Shown: positions 24,729 through 38,200, counted from the stretch's first letter. The stretch: DNA of 64,000 nucleotides from Owenia fusiformis (GCA_903813345.2 CAIIXF020000007.1:2053730-2117729); one strand, 5' to 3'. Program-made: numbers and translations. Notes: generated by a model from the letters alone, not told the origin.

Positions 24729-25483
24729 GGTCTCATGGAAGTTAACAGGAAATGACAAAACAGGAAGTGACAATTTTTTGGGCATTTTTAGACATTTTTT
24801 GAACAAAGATAACAGGGTACACTTTTGACCTCCAGTCAATTCAACTAGTTCCAGATACCATTTACAGGTCCAGGATCACAATGTTTATGGTCAGAATGAC
24901 CCTAAATATCATGAAATAACCTTTTCAGCCCTATGAAAATGTGACTGAAAAATAGCTAAAAGAAGGAGGTAGGAAAGGTCACTGAACAGAATCTTTTGAA
25001 TTTTTCAGAAAATGTGCCCAATATATTGCTCTAAATGGTACAATCTTTGAAAATTTGATATCATTCATAGAAAGAGAAAAAAAATGAAAAAACTGATTTG
25101 AAAAGCGATCTATTTTCCTTTTTATGACCGCCATTTTTGTTTACGACAATTTTCTAAAATTTCAAAGATTGTATCAGTTAGAGCATTATATTGGGCACAT
25201 TTTCTGAAAAATTCAAAAGATTCTGTTCAGTGACCTTCCCTAGCTCCTACTTTTAGCTTTTTTTCAGTCACACTTTCAAGGGACTAAAAAGGTTATTTCA
25301 TCATGTTTAGGGTCATTCTGACCATGCACATTGTGATCCTGGTCATGTAGATGATATGTGGAAACAGTTAAATTGACTGGAGGTCAAACCAGAACTCTGT
25401 TATCTTTGTTCAAAAAATGTCTAAAAATGCCCAAAAAATTGTCACTTCCTGTTTTGTCATTTCCTGTTAACTTCCATGAGACC
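24729..25483. mobile_element. TTAA-flanked foldback element, copy 1
   Basis: Ends GGTCTCATGGAAGTTAACAG, inverted at the right, with TTAA on both sides (24725-24728, 25484-25487). Arms run several hundred bases toward the centre. TTAA duplication points to piggyBac- or Kolobok-type mobilisation (inference). No transposase. Confidence 0.85.
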
Positions 25484-25487
25484 TTAA

Positions 25488-28376
25488 GACAGCAATCAAT
25501 ACAGTTGGTGCTAGCTGAGTCCAGCTCAAGGTGGGTTTGGTTGAAGAGGAAATACAGGTGGTGTCTTTCAGCGAGTGATGGGTAAGATTAGTCATTACTG
25601 TCCCACTCAGCGGAATCATACAGGTTAAGGGACAACATGCTGTTTATACTGAGATACCTGCTGATGGTACTCCCACTCGTTCCCATAGACACTAACCGCG
25701 TTTTTCGTATCCCTGTTAAAATTGTAGAGATGCATCGCCGATGTTTATAGGAAAAAGAATTTTGAATTGATTCAAAGTTGTTGCAAAAATTATGGTTTAC
25801 AGTATTACTAAATATATAAACTGACCGTTGATTGCTTGGATGACTCTCTTGCTATTATCACACAATACTATATACTTAGGCGCTTATACTTATGGGCAGA
25901 GTTCACTCAAGTGGTAAGACCGGCTTGGAGATATCAACCGAGACGCATACATTGAGCTAACACAGTACAGTATATATACAGAGATAAAAAACCAAAACAA
26001 AATTACAGATATCAAAAATTAATACAAAATCACTTTCCTTGATATTTCGTGCCAGTGGACCAACGTTGCTTTAAAGGAGGATTAACAATTTGGAACGACA
26101 AGTGAGTTTTCCAATTATTTAAATCTGTAAATTGGGCGACTTTTTATGAGTCATCTCAATGAATAAGTACACCTAATAGTTGTTCCTGAATGAGGTTCAC
26201 ACAGTGCCTTCTGAAGTAAGAACACATGATTGTGGTTCTGCCAGCACCATTACACATCGTTTGGATGGTGGGATTTGCTTCCAAATGATCGCTTGTACCC
26301 GTATTAGTGCTGATGTTTCTTACTATAGATCTATTCTGAAATGCCGTGTTGTGTTTCGTGTATATTTGCAATACTTTTCAATCTACAGTATTGTATATAA
26401 GTATAAAGTAGTTTAGTATATCGTACACTGTAGTTGTTCGACATAAGGTAGTTAATGGCAACCGTACGGTGACCGTAGCTTCTCAAAATGGCAATAGTAA
26501 TAAGCAGCATAAAATATAGGGATGAGCAGTACTACAGGGTGGGCCAAAAAACCAATACCCAACTTTAAATCAGGATAAAAATAGTTCAATATGGTACATT
26601 GACTTATATATCATTTTAAAGGTATATATTTTCAATCAATTTGGTATATAACATTAGGACATAAAATCAATAGTTAAGGTATATTATACTTATTTGGGAG
26701 GCTGGGTTGCTATTTAAGGTCTCTAGATTTTAGGGAGAAAACGGCAAATCTGTGGAATTATGTAAACTTTTTATTCATAGAATATCATTTTGTTCGGTGA
26801 ATACATGCTTGTATATTTGCATCATTTGTGACTAAAGTTATTATTTATATATTTTCTATATCGATTATTGTTAAGCTCCGGCCGTAGTGACGGAGGCTAA
26901 CGTTGCTAAAGATACCAACAACAACAACAATGAACCACGACTGATGGTCATGTTTATGTTTATGTTTATTGAATCGTATCGTATAGTATACTAGCTCTGT
27001 ATTTTGTATGCCCGCGGTACCAGTGAATTGCGTTAATATTTTAATGAGGTTCCACCCCAGGTATCACTAAAAAGAACAATAAGCCCCGCAGTGCAAATTA
27101 CATGCTCATGTATTTTCAACAAAAAAGCTCATTCAAGCGCACTTACACTCACATAATTATTTTAAAAGACATCACGGTTTATTGCAATCGAACTCCTGTG
27201 GTGCACTAGACTTTATCCTAGACTATAGACTAGACTATATCCTCCTTTTTTTGGAATTTGGAATGAAAATATTCAGACTATAGACCATCTGGGATTGAAA
27301 AATATTTGTTTACATAGGAAGTGCAATTCAAAATGGCCGATGGATTAGATTAATTTGCATATTTGTTACTTCCATTTGTTATTTCCATTTGACAATATCC
27401 TGTGTTACTTTTTATAGCATTTAATTGTACCATAGTGCTTAATTGAATTGTAATAATGTTTATTCTTGGGAAGTAAAGCTTACAAGATATTCGGTCTATT
27501 GGATATAGACTAGTGGTTCACTAGCAACAAGCCGATCGCGGTTGACACACGCGAGCAGTCGACAAGGTACCACAGCGTAATTTAAGGATTTAAGCCTTGG
27601 ACTTGTGCATTGTGTGCTGAACCATTCCATGAACATGTTGTTTCCAAATACTTGCATGACCGCGCAGCGGAAATGCAAAGTTTAGGAAACAATCTGAGTG
27701 GAATGAAGCAGCCACAGTGCATTGTGTCTTTGGCTTAAATTCTTTTCACACATTGCAAAATATTTTCTACAAAATCATTTTAAAGGAACGAAATCACTAA
27801 AAGATCACATTTTCAATGATTTTTTTTACAAGGGTCAAGTTGGCAAGTCATCAAGTCCAATTTGAAAAGTGACTAGTGACCTTGACCACACTATATGTGA
27901 AATAATTTGTTCGGATTGGCTGGAACCAGACACACCTTGCCTAGCTATGTGCGAATAGCGGTTTAAGTGCGCTTGGATGAACTGCTTTTGTTGAAAACGT
28001 GTGAGCCTGTGGGACTCGATGGGGCAAGTGGGATTTTGCCCCATTGGTGTATACCGGGCTTAATTTGCAACGCAAGGGCTCATTGTTCCTTTTCGCGATA
28101 CCCAGCGGGAATACTTATACATTATGCAATGCACTCGCCCGCTGGGAGTTCAAAAACGCAGCCTAAATTAACGCCTTGTCAGAAGCTAAAAGAGCCAATA
28201 ATGTATTTGAGAGTGTACATTACGAGAGAGCAAACTTGTCTATTCATTGCACCTAGCAAATGGTAGTCATACTCCTGAAATTCTATACGTACTAAGATTT
28301 TGACCAGCCAAGCGGTCTCAAAAAGACTAAAGTCTAAACTTTTCTCATTATAATACTAGAATTATTTGTATCTATC
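25488..28376. other. Intergenic before CD225 gene 3
   Basis: No gene supported. A single CAGGGTGGGCCAAAAAACCA end is at 26536-26555 with no partner seen. The 5' exon and promoter of CD225 gene 3 should lie here or further upstream. Confidence 0.5.
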
Positions 28377-28398
28377 ATTCCAGATTCCATTCATTGAT

Positions 28399-30344
28399 AT
28401 GTCTAAACCAGTTCCGCCGCCAGAATATTATCCTCCCCCTGGGCAACAACCAGGACAATATGCTCCCCCTGGGCAACAACCAGGACAATATCCTCCCCCT
28501 GGGCAACAACCAGGACAATATTCCCTCCCTGGGCAACAACCAGGACAATATCCTCCCCCTGGGCAACAATCAGGACAATATCCTCCCCCTGGGCAACAGG
28601 GAGGTGGCTACCCGAGCGCCAATTACGGACCACCACCCCAAGGGAATTATGGGCAGTATCAACCTTCATTGGATCCACAACACGTAGTCCTTAGCAGCCA
28701 ACCACAACCTATGACCAACACCGTAGTGGTGCAGTCTCCAATGGTTCGGCCAAGCAGTTACTTGATCCTTGCTATTTTCACAACTATTTGCTGCAATCCT
28801 ATCTTTGGTGAGATGCTATTAATTGTAAAATTTTTCATCTTGATTTTGTATACAACCTTTTGGTACTTTTGGTGCCATAATTGTTGCAATGTTATTGTGT
28901 CTATTCACAAAAGTACCGATTCCTAACAAGTAATACAACATTCATGCATTGTTCTATATAATGTTCAATACTAATTTAATTTCGTGATTTTTCTCATCAC
29001 ATACATTCCCGACATATCACGTGGAAAATACTGAATCCTGAAAGTTGAATTTATGTGGTCAGTCATTAACGCCAATACGCCAGAATTTTGAATACGTGAT
29101 AAAAACTTGAAATTCAAACATCATTGCATGTAGTTATTTCTACTGGTCATTAACAATATCTAAGCTGTTATCTTAAGTATGACATTTAATTAGACTAGCA
29201 ATCTACCAGTTCAAGTGGGTCACCAAGGATCACAGCACCCCATCATATATTGTATTGTAAGTTTTATTCCTTCGTATATTGAAGGGTAAAATATACAACT
29301 GCAATGCTAAATACCTGTATATTGATCGTTTGACCTTGACTTATTCTTGAATTAAAGTGAACTTGTCCAAAGGCCTCGAAAAGTCAAATACCTAGATATT
29401 CACATTCGACTCTAAGATGACCTTGGCCCACAAACATTGACTTTGACCTCGGGTCACCTAATCATGAGTCGCCAAATATTTGGATATTGATCTTTGGCCT
29501 TGGGATCACAGCAGCCCCCAAGATCCTGAAAACGCAAAATAGTTAGAGATTGACCTTTGGCTTTGAGATGGCCTTGACCCACAAACATTATCCTCAGGCC
29601 ACCTAATCATTGGTCGCCAAGGGCCACAGCAGCCCAAAAGACCTTAACTCACCAAATACCTAAACATTGAACTTTGAACTTGGAATGACCTTGACCTAGG
29701 CTACCTGGTCATAGGTCATGGGTTGTTCAGTTTCTTAGTATTCCCAGTTGGGGAACCTACTGTTACCATACTGTCATATTCTATTATTTGTAAAAAGATT
29801 AAAACGTCAAATACCAAGATTTTGACCTTTGACATTGGAAGGACTTTGACCCATAAAGTTGACCTTGACCTCAGATCACCTAATATTCGGTCGACAATGG
29901 TCACATCACAGACAAAGTGTCTTGAAAAGCCAAATACCTAGATATTGAACTTTTACCTTGGAATGACCTTGGTTTCGGACCTTTATAGAATGCCGGACGA
30001 ACGGACGGACCACCATGCTTTATAATAAGATTTTGGGTCGGGTTTATGAGACGACAATTCGATCTAAATGTATTAGCCACCTAAATGGAATTGAAACACA
30101 AATCATATGTCTGATACTATTGATCATATCTTTTACAGGAATCGTTGCAATAATATTCTCTGTGATGTCATCATCGAGTGCAGATAATGGAGACCTAGAA
30201 GGTGCAAGATCCAAAGGGAAGATTTCAATGGGCATTAGTATTGCTGGGATCGTGATAACCGTGCTCATTATAATATTCATCATCATATATTTTACGGTCA
30301 TCGTAAGCTCCCTATACTCGTCGGCGGTTAATAGGTATGGATAA
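28399..30344 (+). CDS. CD225/dispanin family membrane protein, gene 3
   Basis: Exons 28399-28807 and 30139-30344, same phase-1 Gly junction; 204 residues. ATG chosen 17 bp after an acceptor (ATCATTCCAG), matching MSK(P/Q) of gene 2. PPEY is at residues 7-10. Residues 11-70 are six tandem decapeptides of the form YPPPGQQPGQ, encoded by a 30-bp repeat at about 28429-28608; this is the main length difference from gene 2. Cys pair at 131-132, GD in the loop, two hydrophobic segments. In the first segment CCNLVF of gene 2 is CCNPIF here, adding a proline. The low-complexity N-terminus faces the cytosol in relatives, where it can bind WW-domain proteins. The intron contains a degenerate half-site repeat. 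Confidence 0.9.
28429..28608 (+). repeat. 30-bp coding tandem repeat, six units
   Basis: Unit 'tatcctccccctgggcaaca' + 'accaggacaa' encodes the decapeptide repeat of CD225 gene 3. The fourth unit has 'tccctccct' (Ser-Leu-Pro) and the last two vary at the Pro codon. Confidence 0.95.
29200..30016. repeat. Degenerate ~100-bp repeat rich in TGACCTTGACC, in the CD225 gene 3 intron
   Basis: Recurring phrases: 'aaataccta(g/a)atattga', 'cctt(g)ggatgaccttgacc', 'ggtcacctaatcat', 'ggtcgccaaggatcacagcagcccc'. The block ends with 'gccggacgaacggacggacc', a tail I associate with a widespread marine invertebrate repeat family. Confidence 0.75.
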
Positions 30345-30404
30345 TTCTCAGTGTATCCATAAATAATAGGCTACTCCTGCAGAATAGATGATTATAGGGA
30401 GCTC

Positions 30405-30672
30405 AAAAAATTGATTTTTTACGGCGTCAAAAATAATTATGTACGCGTAAAAAGTCATTTTTAACGGCGTCAAAAATAATTTTTAACGCCGTACAAACGA
30501 TTTTATACGCCGTAAAGAATTACTTTTTACGCCGTTAAAAATGATTTTGTACGCCGTTAAAAATGATTTTGTACGCCGTCAAAACCGATTTTTACGCCGT
30601 TAAAAAATATTTTTTACGCCGTTAAAAATTATTTTGTACGGCGTCAAAATTAATTTTTACGCCGTTAGAAAT
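30405..30672. repeat. Tandem 'tttttacgccgttaaaaat' repeat, left block
   Basis: About ten near-palindromic units (tacgccgt/acggcgta core, AT-rich spacer). Related block on the other side at 31216-31293, with the retroelement fragment between. Confidence 0.85.
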
Positions 30673-30760
30673 TATAGCTGGCAGCCAATTAAAACCAGCG
30701 TTACAATCTTGTATTCATTGAACAAACGAACGTGTATGTTCGACTTACCGACTGATTGAT

Positions 30761-31018
30761 ATGAACTATTGTAAACTATGTAAAAAGGCACAGGAGACCG
30801 AAGAACATTTTTTGCTCAAGTGTAATGAGCTCAAACATATCACAAATAAACATTTAGACTTGCTTTATACCAAATGCCCTAATATCGGCTCGCTATCAGA
30901 TATGGATTTACTAGCTTATTTAATGCTGAGGAGCAATATTGCAGCAAGTTTTTTTCTCTCTTCTTTTGTACATTTGCCCTTAAAGGGATTATTGGTACAA
31001 TCAATAAATGATATATAA
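30761..31018 (+). pseudogene. LINE-type zinc-finger C-terminal fragment
   Basis: MNYCKLCKKAQETEEHFLLK-C-NEL: a CxxC...HxxxxC zinc-binding knuckle as found at the C-terminus of LINE reverse transcriptases. The remainder (85 codons, ending LLVQSINDI) fits such a tail, with no reverse transcriptase domain upstream. It lies between the two 'acgccgt' repeat blocks. Confidence 0.65.
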
Positions 31019-31215
31019 ATCCAAAACCCTATTATTCTGTTACTGTACATGTGACATTTATCATTTATATTGGAATTTTTATTTGCCAGACGCATTTGGT
31101 TGTCTGGAAGACTACAACTATCATATAACAACCGGGAATTTGATATACATCGAGTTTTCATTGTTTAAATATTTTTTCGCAAATGATTAACAATGTTCTG
31201 TACGTTCGCAATTTC

Positions 31216-31293
31216 GAAAGGCGTAAAAAATCAGTTTTGACGGCGTAAAAAATCAGTTTTGACGGCGTAAAAAATCAGTTTTGACGGCGTAAA
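31216..31293. repeat. Tandem 'gacggcgtaaaaaatcagttt' repeat, right block
   Basis: Three to four 25-bp units of 'cggcgtaaaaaatcagtttt', related to the left block at 30405-30672 and in largely complementary orientation. Confidence 0.8.
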
Positions 31294-31606
31294 AATACAT
31301 TGGTCCAGATGGCCAGCCATACAAATCAACACGAGTGTTATGGATTACCATGCAGACTGTAGTGATACCAAAGTAATTAATAACAAACTATTGAAAACAA
31401 CTATGTATACATCATAGAAACGTTTTCATATAGAAGCTGTAAATATACCTGCCGTTCTCGTCTCCCTCGCTGAGATGCAAGTCGTTGCTTCTACAAAGAA
31501 ATGAACATGGCCGTGTTCAAAGTTTCCGTTTTAGGTGCGGAGTAAGAAGGAATTGACAAAGAAAAACCAGACCGTCATTACTTTTTTAAAGGTAACGTTA
31601 TTAATA

Positions 31607-32599
31607 CAGGGCGTATCAAAAAAACGCAACAAGTAGTTATCTCGTAAAATCACAAAACTAGTGATGACTACATCAATTTCATTTAATGTACCATAAAGCC
31701 ATGTCTCTCCTCTCTGCAATGATATGTCATTCATTCACATGTGGTAATGGTTGGGTGAGAAATCCTTCCATTTGTACAGCGAGTCAAAATCGGCTCTGCG
31801 CCAAGCTTTAGATATTGAAAAATCAGTGCAAGGGCTAAGTGCCAATGGAAGTTCCCCTGACTTGAATTGTTGTGACTTTTTCTTTTGGAGCTATCTCAGG
31901 AGCATCTGTGCTCACAATTCCTCCACCAGATATTGCAAAACCTCGAGCAAGATTTGCCCATGGGCTGCTTTTCTTTGCTTTAACCCACACATGATTCAGG
32001 GCTTAACCATGCATGACGTGGACAGATGAGTGCATCTTTATGTGCAAGGAAGTAGTGGCAATTTGAAGGGGTATAGGATGTATTCTTGCAAGAGTAGGAG
32101 TATGAACACTTTACTGTCTGTGCCATACCTGTCACACCTTCTTCCAATAGCCCCTATGCCCCTTGTACTGACTTTTGCAATGTTTTAAACTTGGGTCCGA
32201 GCTGAATTTTGCCCCACTTTGCAAAATTAATGATAATTCAGCCAGAGATGACTTTCTGTGAATGAATGATATTCCATTGCAAAGAGGAGTAATTTGGCTT
32301 TTTTGGTACATTGAATTAAAAGGATGCAGTCAGCATTGGTTTTATGTTTTCGTCCAATATTGCATCGGGCTCCGTACACTGACTTTTGCAATGTTTATAA
32401 CTTGGCCAGAAGCTAATTTTGGCCCACTTTGCAAATGGAATGATTACTCACCCAACCATGACCAAATATCAATGAATGATATATCATTGTAAAGAGGAGA
32501 CACGTGGCTTTATGGTGTATTGAATGAAATCAATGCTGTTATCACTGGTTTTGTGCTTTTCCAAGATAACAATCTGTTGCGTTTTTTTGATACGCACTG
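31607..32599. mobile_element. TA-flanked CAGGGCGTATC element with mariner transposase relic
   Basis: Ends CAGGGCGTATCAAAAAAACG and, inverted, CAGTGCGTATCAAAAAAACG, each bounded by TA. Plus-strand codons near 31849-31902 read SPDLNCCDFFFWSYLRS, the SPDL...DFF.W..L motif holding the last catalytic Asp region of mariner-type transposases. Frames break shortly after. Arms include inverted 'aatgatatatcattg' segments and an internal duplicate. Confidence 0.85.
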
Positions 32600-33557
32600 T
32601 ACAGTGAAAACTCCCCAAGTCTACTCAATTGTATTTGTAGATCGTACACATTATTTTCTAGTAATACAGTAAAAATTCTCACACGCATAAAAACAGATGT
32701 GTGACAAAAGTTTTCTTTGTAGTTTTCTAACAATCTCCTTTCTTCTATTTGAAGACCATGTAAAATCCCCATCGACACAATGTTAAACAAGGAATTAACA
32801 TTCAAAATGTCACCACCTGCCAATTTTTATATACGCCAACCGCCGAACTCCAAACACCAACTGCCGAATACCGTCAACAAAAAGGTTGGAGATTATAACA
32901 ATATATCACCACTTGTGGTGGTGACATAAAAATGGTAGACTTTCTTAAGCGTACTTTGGAAACGTAGCTTTTGAGTTTCCATTATCATTACTGTATTTCC
33001 CATTAGTATTGGTTCTTTGCAAAGTTAAAAACAGATGTCATGAACTATAATTGCATTGTTATCTTCAGGCTCTGTTCAATCCTCACCATAATTCTGATAG
33101 ATCAGACGTCATTTATATTTGTCTTCGGTTTTGAATATTTCAATATTAAAGCTAATCTAACATTATTAAAATCTGTGATCATAGTATATATTTTCATTCC
33201 TAAGATATTTATTCTGAATGGAAATACATATATTCGCATTAGAGTCCTTGTGAGTTGATGATTAAACCAAGGTAGCATCATTTCACTAATACGCCTGGAA
33301 TACTCGTCCATAGTCCTTTAAGCCATAACAGTAGGCAAGTGATGATACACCTAAGATGATTAATCAATGTAATGATTTAACATTATGTACATACATTTGA
33401 CATATGGAATATTAGGGAGATGTGCGATATTTAGTTATGTTGTCAAAAGAGAAATAATTAAGAATCGTCACACGAAAATTTATAGGTGATAAGTTTGACC
33501 AGTGTCAAAGGGACAATCCAATATGGAGAACTGCTGCGTGACCTATGTCACATAATA
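32600..33557. other. Intergenic or 3' intron of the SBP gene, no exon found
   Basis: The missing terminal exon(s) of the minus-strand SBP gene might be here or further left, but none could be recognised. Confidence 0.4.
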
Positions 33558-35192
33558 CACTGTTGCTCATAAATATGGAATATTAGCTTTGGAAGCTCAG
33601 AATTCAAAGTTTGGAGTAAGAGAACATTTATTTGGAGTTGGCTCAGACATTTATTTTCTAGGCAAATCATAACCACATATTTCACCTACAAATCAACATT
33701 TTTTTAGAGAAAAAATATTAACATTTAAGTTAAAAAAATTACTGTTACTTAAACAGGGGTACACTAAGAATTTTTGCATTTTCAAAACACCCTGATCCAA
33801 ATCGTCATGTAAAACAAAACAAACAAAATAAACATCTGGTCTTGAAGATTGAAGTGTTCTCTATCCAATGGTAGCACTAATATGTGTCATGTCCTATTTG
33901 TGCTGCAATCAGAGCATCAACCCTACGGGACCAGCATTGAATGAAACATCTGACCTTTCAAAGTGAAATAAGGCCCCATTCCTCAATCTGGGCAGTGCGT
34001 AACGTGTCTAAATTTTGAGATGGGGGTCCAAGTCACGAATCTCATTACTAAGGTCGTCTCGCATTTACTCTGCATTAGCCTCATTGGCGGACTTTTGTGC
34101 CCATGGTAGCTGATCCACATTGCCTACCCTGATGTAATCCAACACGATGCCACTAGTATATGCAACCGCATGATCATTCTGCAGTCGAATGTTGCCCCAA
34201 AACACTCTGTTAACATGTGGTACTTGATGGAGGTCCAAAAGGTCAATTTACTCGAAATTATGTTTGTGAATCACCAAGGGGGTGCAATTTCTGTAGTACT
34301 GCTCCAAACAACCTCTGTAATACTGCTCCAAACATAAATAGGGCCGCCTTCATGGACTGCCACATCAGTAAGTGTCCTTATTGCCTCTTTCCCCTGGTCT
34401 ACGACAGAAACGAACACAATTATCAACTTTGTGGAGGACACATCTTATTTCTTCACATGCTGTCATATGACACCAAAGATTAGGTCCAACGTTTTGGTGC
34501 TTTCCTGCCCATTGAGGGTACATTTCTTTGTTATGATTAGTCAGCTGTGGTCTCTTTAAAGGTCTCATGGCCTTGCATCGGTTATAAAGAAATCACTAGT
34601 TGTCTATAGCTCTGGAAAACGGGTTTTGAGGTGAGACAGCCATTCATCTCACAGACTACTGGTCGACTTAAAGCGATTTTGATGACATAAATGCAGCAGG
34701 TGGTGGTCTTTTCTTACATTTTTGTCTCTAAGGCTACTATTGCTGTGACCTGGAGTCATATTCCAGTGCCTTTGGTACCACTGCAAAATTTTAGAGACCG
34801 TTCCTGACACACCCCTAGGGTCCTGGCAATGGCAGTTTGTTTTATGCCAGAGAGCGCCATACCTATGACATGCCATGCTCTTTTTCGCTTATTCTATGGG
34901 GCATGCCTTCTAAAAACTCTTTCAACTCTAAATTGATTTTTTATAAAATGTGCACAATGATTACAACTACGATTTGGACACCTCTTTCAAGTTACCAATA
35001 TCATGAGGTCATGGGGTTACCAAGTTTAATCAACCATAAATGTTTTAACTTTTCATACCAATCAGTTTTATATGCAAAACTGATGAGGGAATGAGAACAC
35101 ATTACAAATTTTCATCAAAATGTTATCATTTTGTAGAAATTCCATCGAACAGTTCGTATCTATAAAATATTCCGTATTTATGAGCAACAGTG
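33558..35192 (-). mobile_element. Tc1-like transposon, copy 1, decayed
   Basis: Inverted ends CACTGTTGCTCATAAATATG bounded by TA. The transposase runs on the minus strand and is broken by stops and frameshifts. Visible pieces include a helix-turn-helix stretch with the Tc1-like phrase KQTAIARTLGV (about 34810-34840) and the matching region of copy 2. About 1.63 kb, the usual Tc1 size. It lies directly after the last recognised exon of the SBP gene. Confidence 0.85.
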
Positions 35193-35249
35193 TATATAAA
35201 GTGCCCTTTTTATACATAGGAACGAAAACATGTGTTTTATTACACTTAC

Positions 35250-38200
35250 CCAAGTTGTTGCAGAGTGTGTAGTACCTTTCATTGTCAACAAGTTCATTAA
35301 AACATTTATCAAACCAGGAGAAATCAGAATCTTTTCTGAACATTAATCCTTTTCCACTGGAGCCACATTGAAAAGGCTTGCCGACCAGCCGAAACTCAGA
35401 GTTGGGGAGTGAACCGTCCGATATCAGTATCACGTCTACCTAAAAATACGGAATGGAAAATACCCGTCTATTTGACAAAGTCTGATCCGAGTAAATGCTG
35501 TTTAAAGAAAGGCTGGTTCTAAAAGGTTTGGTTCAGAAGGTCTTGAAACAAGCCGATTAAAAAGTAAAGTTGGAGATAAAAGATGATTCCACAAAAATGG
35601 GATGTCAAATGGTAGATAAATAGTAGTTTCAAAAAAGTGTGATTCCAGAAGGGAAAAGTTCAGCGAAGAGTTTTGTATTTGATTACCACCATATTTGGAT
35701 TTAATTCGTTACCTATACTAAAGCTAAGTCGTATCAAAGCGCCATCAAAGCGCCGTTGGTGTGAACTTAGCTTAATCAAAACTCGAAGAGAAATTAAATC
35801 CAAAAGCTCCTCTTGTGTATCCTCTGTCTTAGGCACAGATACGCAATCAAACAAGTACATTGTCTTTTATAACTGGATGTCGAGAGTAGACATATTATGT
35901 ACACGAATACAATAGAGACCTTTTCTAAAAACTGGGATTCGTACCTTGTTTTCCCTCAGTGCAGAAAACAGGGGACTCCAATTACCACCTTTGATTTCTA
36001 GTTCAATAACATTTTCATCAGAAACGTTGAACCCAAGCTCAGAACGTACACAGTATTTATTCGCGAAGTACGTCTTTGCGAAACCTGAAAAGAAAAGACA
36101 ATACTTTTTTCAAGTTGATCGCATATCAATTGATCTAATGAAGACACTGAAAACCTGTTTTTAGAGTCTTTTGAATATTAAAGTTTTCAATTGACAGATC
36201 ATTAACAAAAAGAAGGTTTGAAAAACTTGGATATCAGTAAGAATATCAGTATACATGTCGCATATGACAGACTTTGTAAGTAACATCTGTCTACAAGAAA
36301 CAGTTTCACCCTGTATAGGGAGTCTTCCCTGTACGTACACTGCTGAATCCTGAATATATTGCGGCCTGATAGATGTATTTCACTTACCGATCTTGTGATC
36401 TAATCTAAGATCGGTAAACTGTACAATTCCTGTGTCAAATCTGGTCACAACTATGGTTTGTTCACTTTTCATTAGAGGTGCACTGAACGAAAACATGTTC
36501 TCCAAATAAATGCTATTGGTTGCATCCATGCATGCGTCATAATAACCATTCCGCAAACCTGGAGATGCAAAGAAAACAGCATGGACTATGGATTACTACA
36601 GAACAAGGCCTGGACCCGATGAGAAAAAACTCCCGTAGAAAATAGCTAAATTTTGTACTTTTTACTAATGTGTTTTTTAATTGTTTTTGAAGGACTAGAA
36701 GGTGTAGGTAGACATGTAAACAAAAATAAATGAATCCCGTTTTATTTAAGAAATATAAACCAAAGAGCAGGGGCTATTCACAAAAGCTTTCGAACCACTC
36801 TTCGGTCGTTCGGGGTACAGAAAACGTTTGTGCCTAGCCTGCGGGGTGTATTCGACAATATTACCTCTGCTCGGAGGTCTATATTACGATTGGAACATGA
36901 AAATGACGTCACATGTTACACGTATTACCGGGGGTATTGATCGCGAATATACCCGGGTGAAATGTTGACTTTGTTTACAGTTTATATTAGGCGTGAATAC
37001 AGTCATGTTGGAATAATGAATATATCCGCAGCCTGGCTTCGGAAATTAAGAAAAAACTAGGGATTAGAGAATATTTTTGATAATTTATTGTAAGCTCTGA
37101 TGTGGCTTTCCTTGGGTCTCTTCATTACTTCTCATGAACCCATTGAAAATACCAGCACGATGTAGTCTATTTTACTGAAAGGAAAACTTCATTTAATAAA
37201 TATTTCTGGATTTACTGTACAAATGGCTTCAAATATTTAAACTAGTCTATAAAACAGATTCTGTTTTGAAAGTTGATCAAGAAAGGTCATAAATTACTGA
37301 AATGGTGATTTATGTGTTGTATCAGTCACCAACAGTAAAGTATTACCTTTGAATGCAGCCGTGCATGACTCCAAAAAACGATCAGTTGGATTCCCCGGTA
37401 ACAACGTAAATTCACATCTCCTACCACAATGCTCACATGTTTCCCTTACAAGCTGAGCAGTAAATCCATCTATCGTTTGCCCAGTGAAAGTAAAAGTCCT
37501 ATAACGGATATACTATAAAATTTAATCTCATTTGATTCAGTTTTACATGATATATAGAGGGCATTGCATGTCCAGATCACCAGAACATGAAATATAGGGT
37601 TAGCACGAACAAATTATTTTGGTATGCGATGATCTCAGAGACCCGAGGACTGTATGGCCCATTTATACGTGATGTTTTGAATGCAGTTTCTCCTGCTTCT
37701 TAAACAGCCTTCTCTCAGTTTCCTTTCTAGAATGATTCTTGTGCATTGCAAAGATGGTCTGAGTATCAGAATGCAGTACATGTCACCTCCAAGAACTGTT
37801 AGATACTTCAGAGAGAGTGTGGTGTAGCTACTGTAGTTGAGAGGGGGTGTTGCTTGTGGGCCCGCTAATGGGGCAGTGACTTAAGGCGAAATGTTAAATT
37901 TCTAGCATGATCCAGCAATGAGAGTGACCCAAAACTGGATGTGTTCGACCACTTTATTTCTATCCAGATCGAATGAGAAATGTTTGTTGTTAATATTTTA
38001 AAGTTTAATGGATGTGGATGATATTTGATCTAGAAATGACGTAATTTGTTGAATAAAAACATACGTTTTCGAACTTTACCCATTTTCGGCCAGTTATAGG
38101 TAATTATGTATCGTAAAGCCTGTACCTTAGGTAAAATACCCCTTATACAAACTACGTATATAGGTATAGGTACGTGCAAATGGGTTATTTACGCTCATCT

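Noticed and set aside
28375-28687. Antisense and alternate-frame open frames over CD225 gene 3
   Set aside because: Shadows of the 30-bp coding repeat, which is open in several frames.
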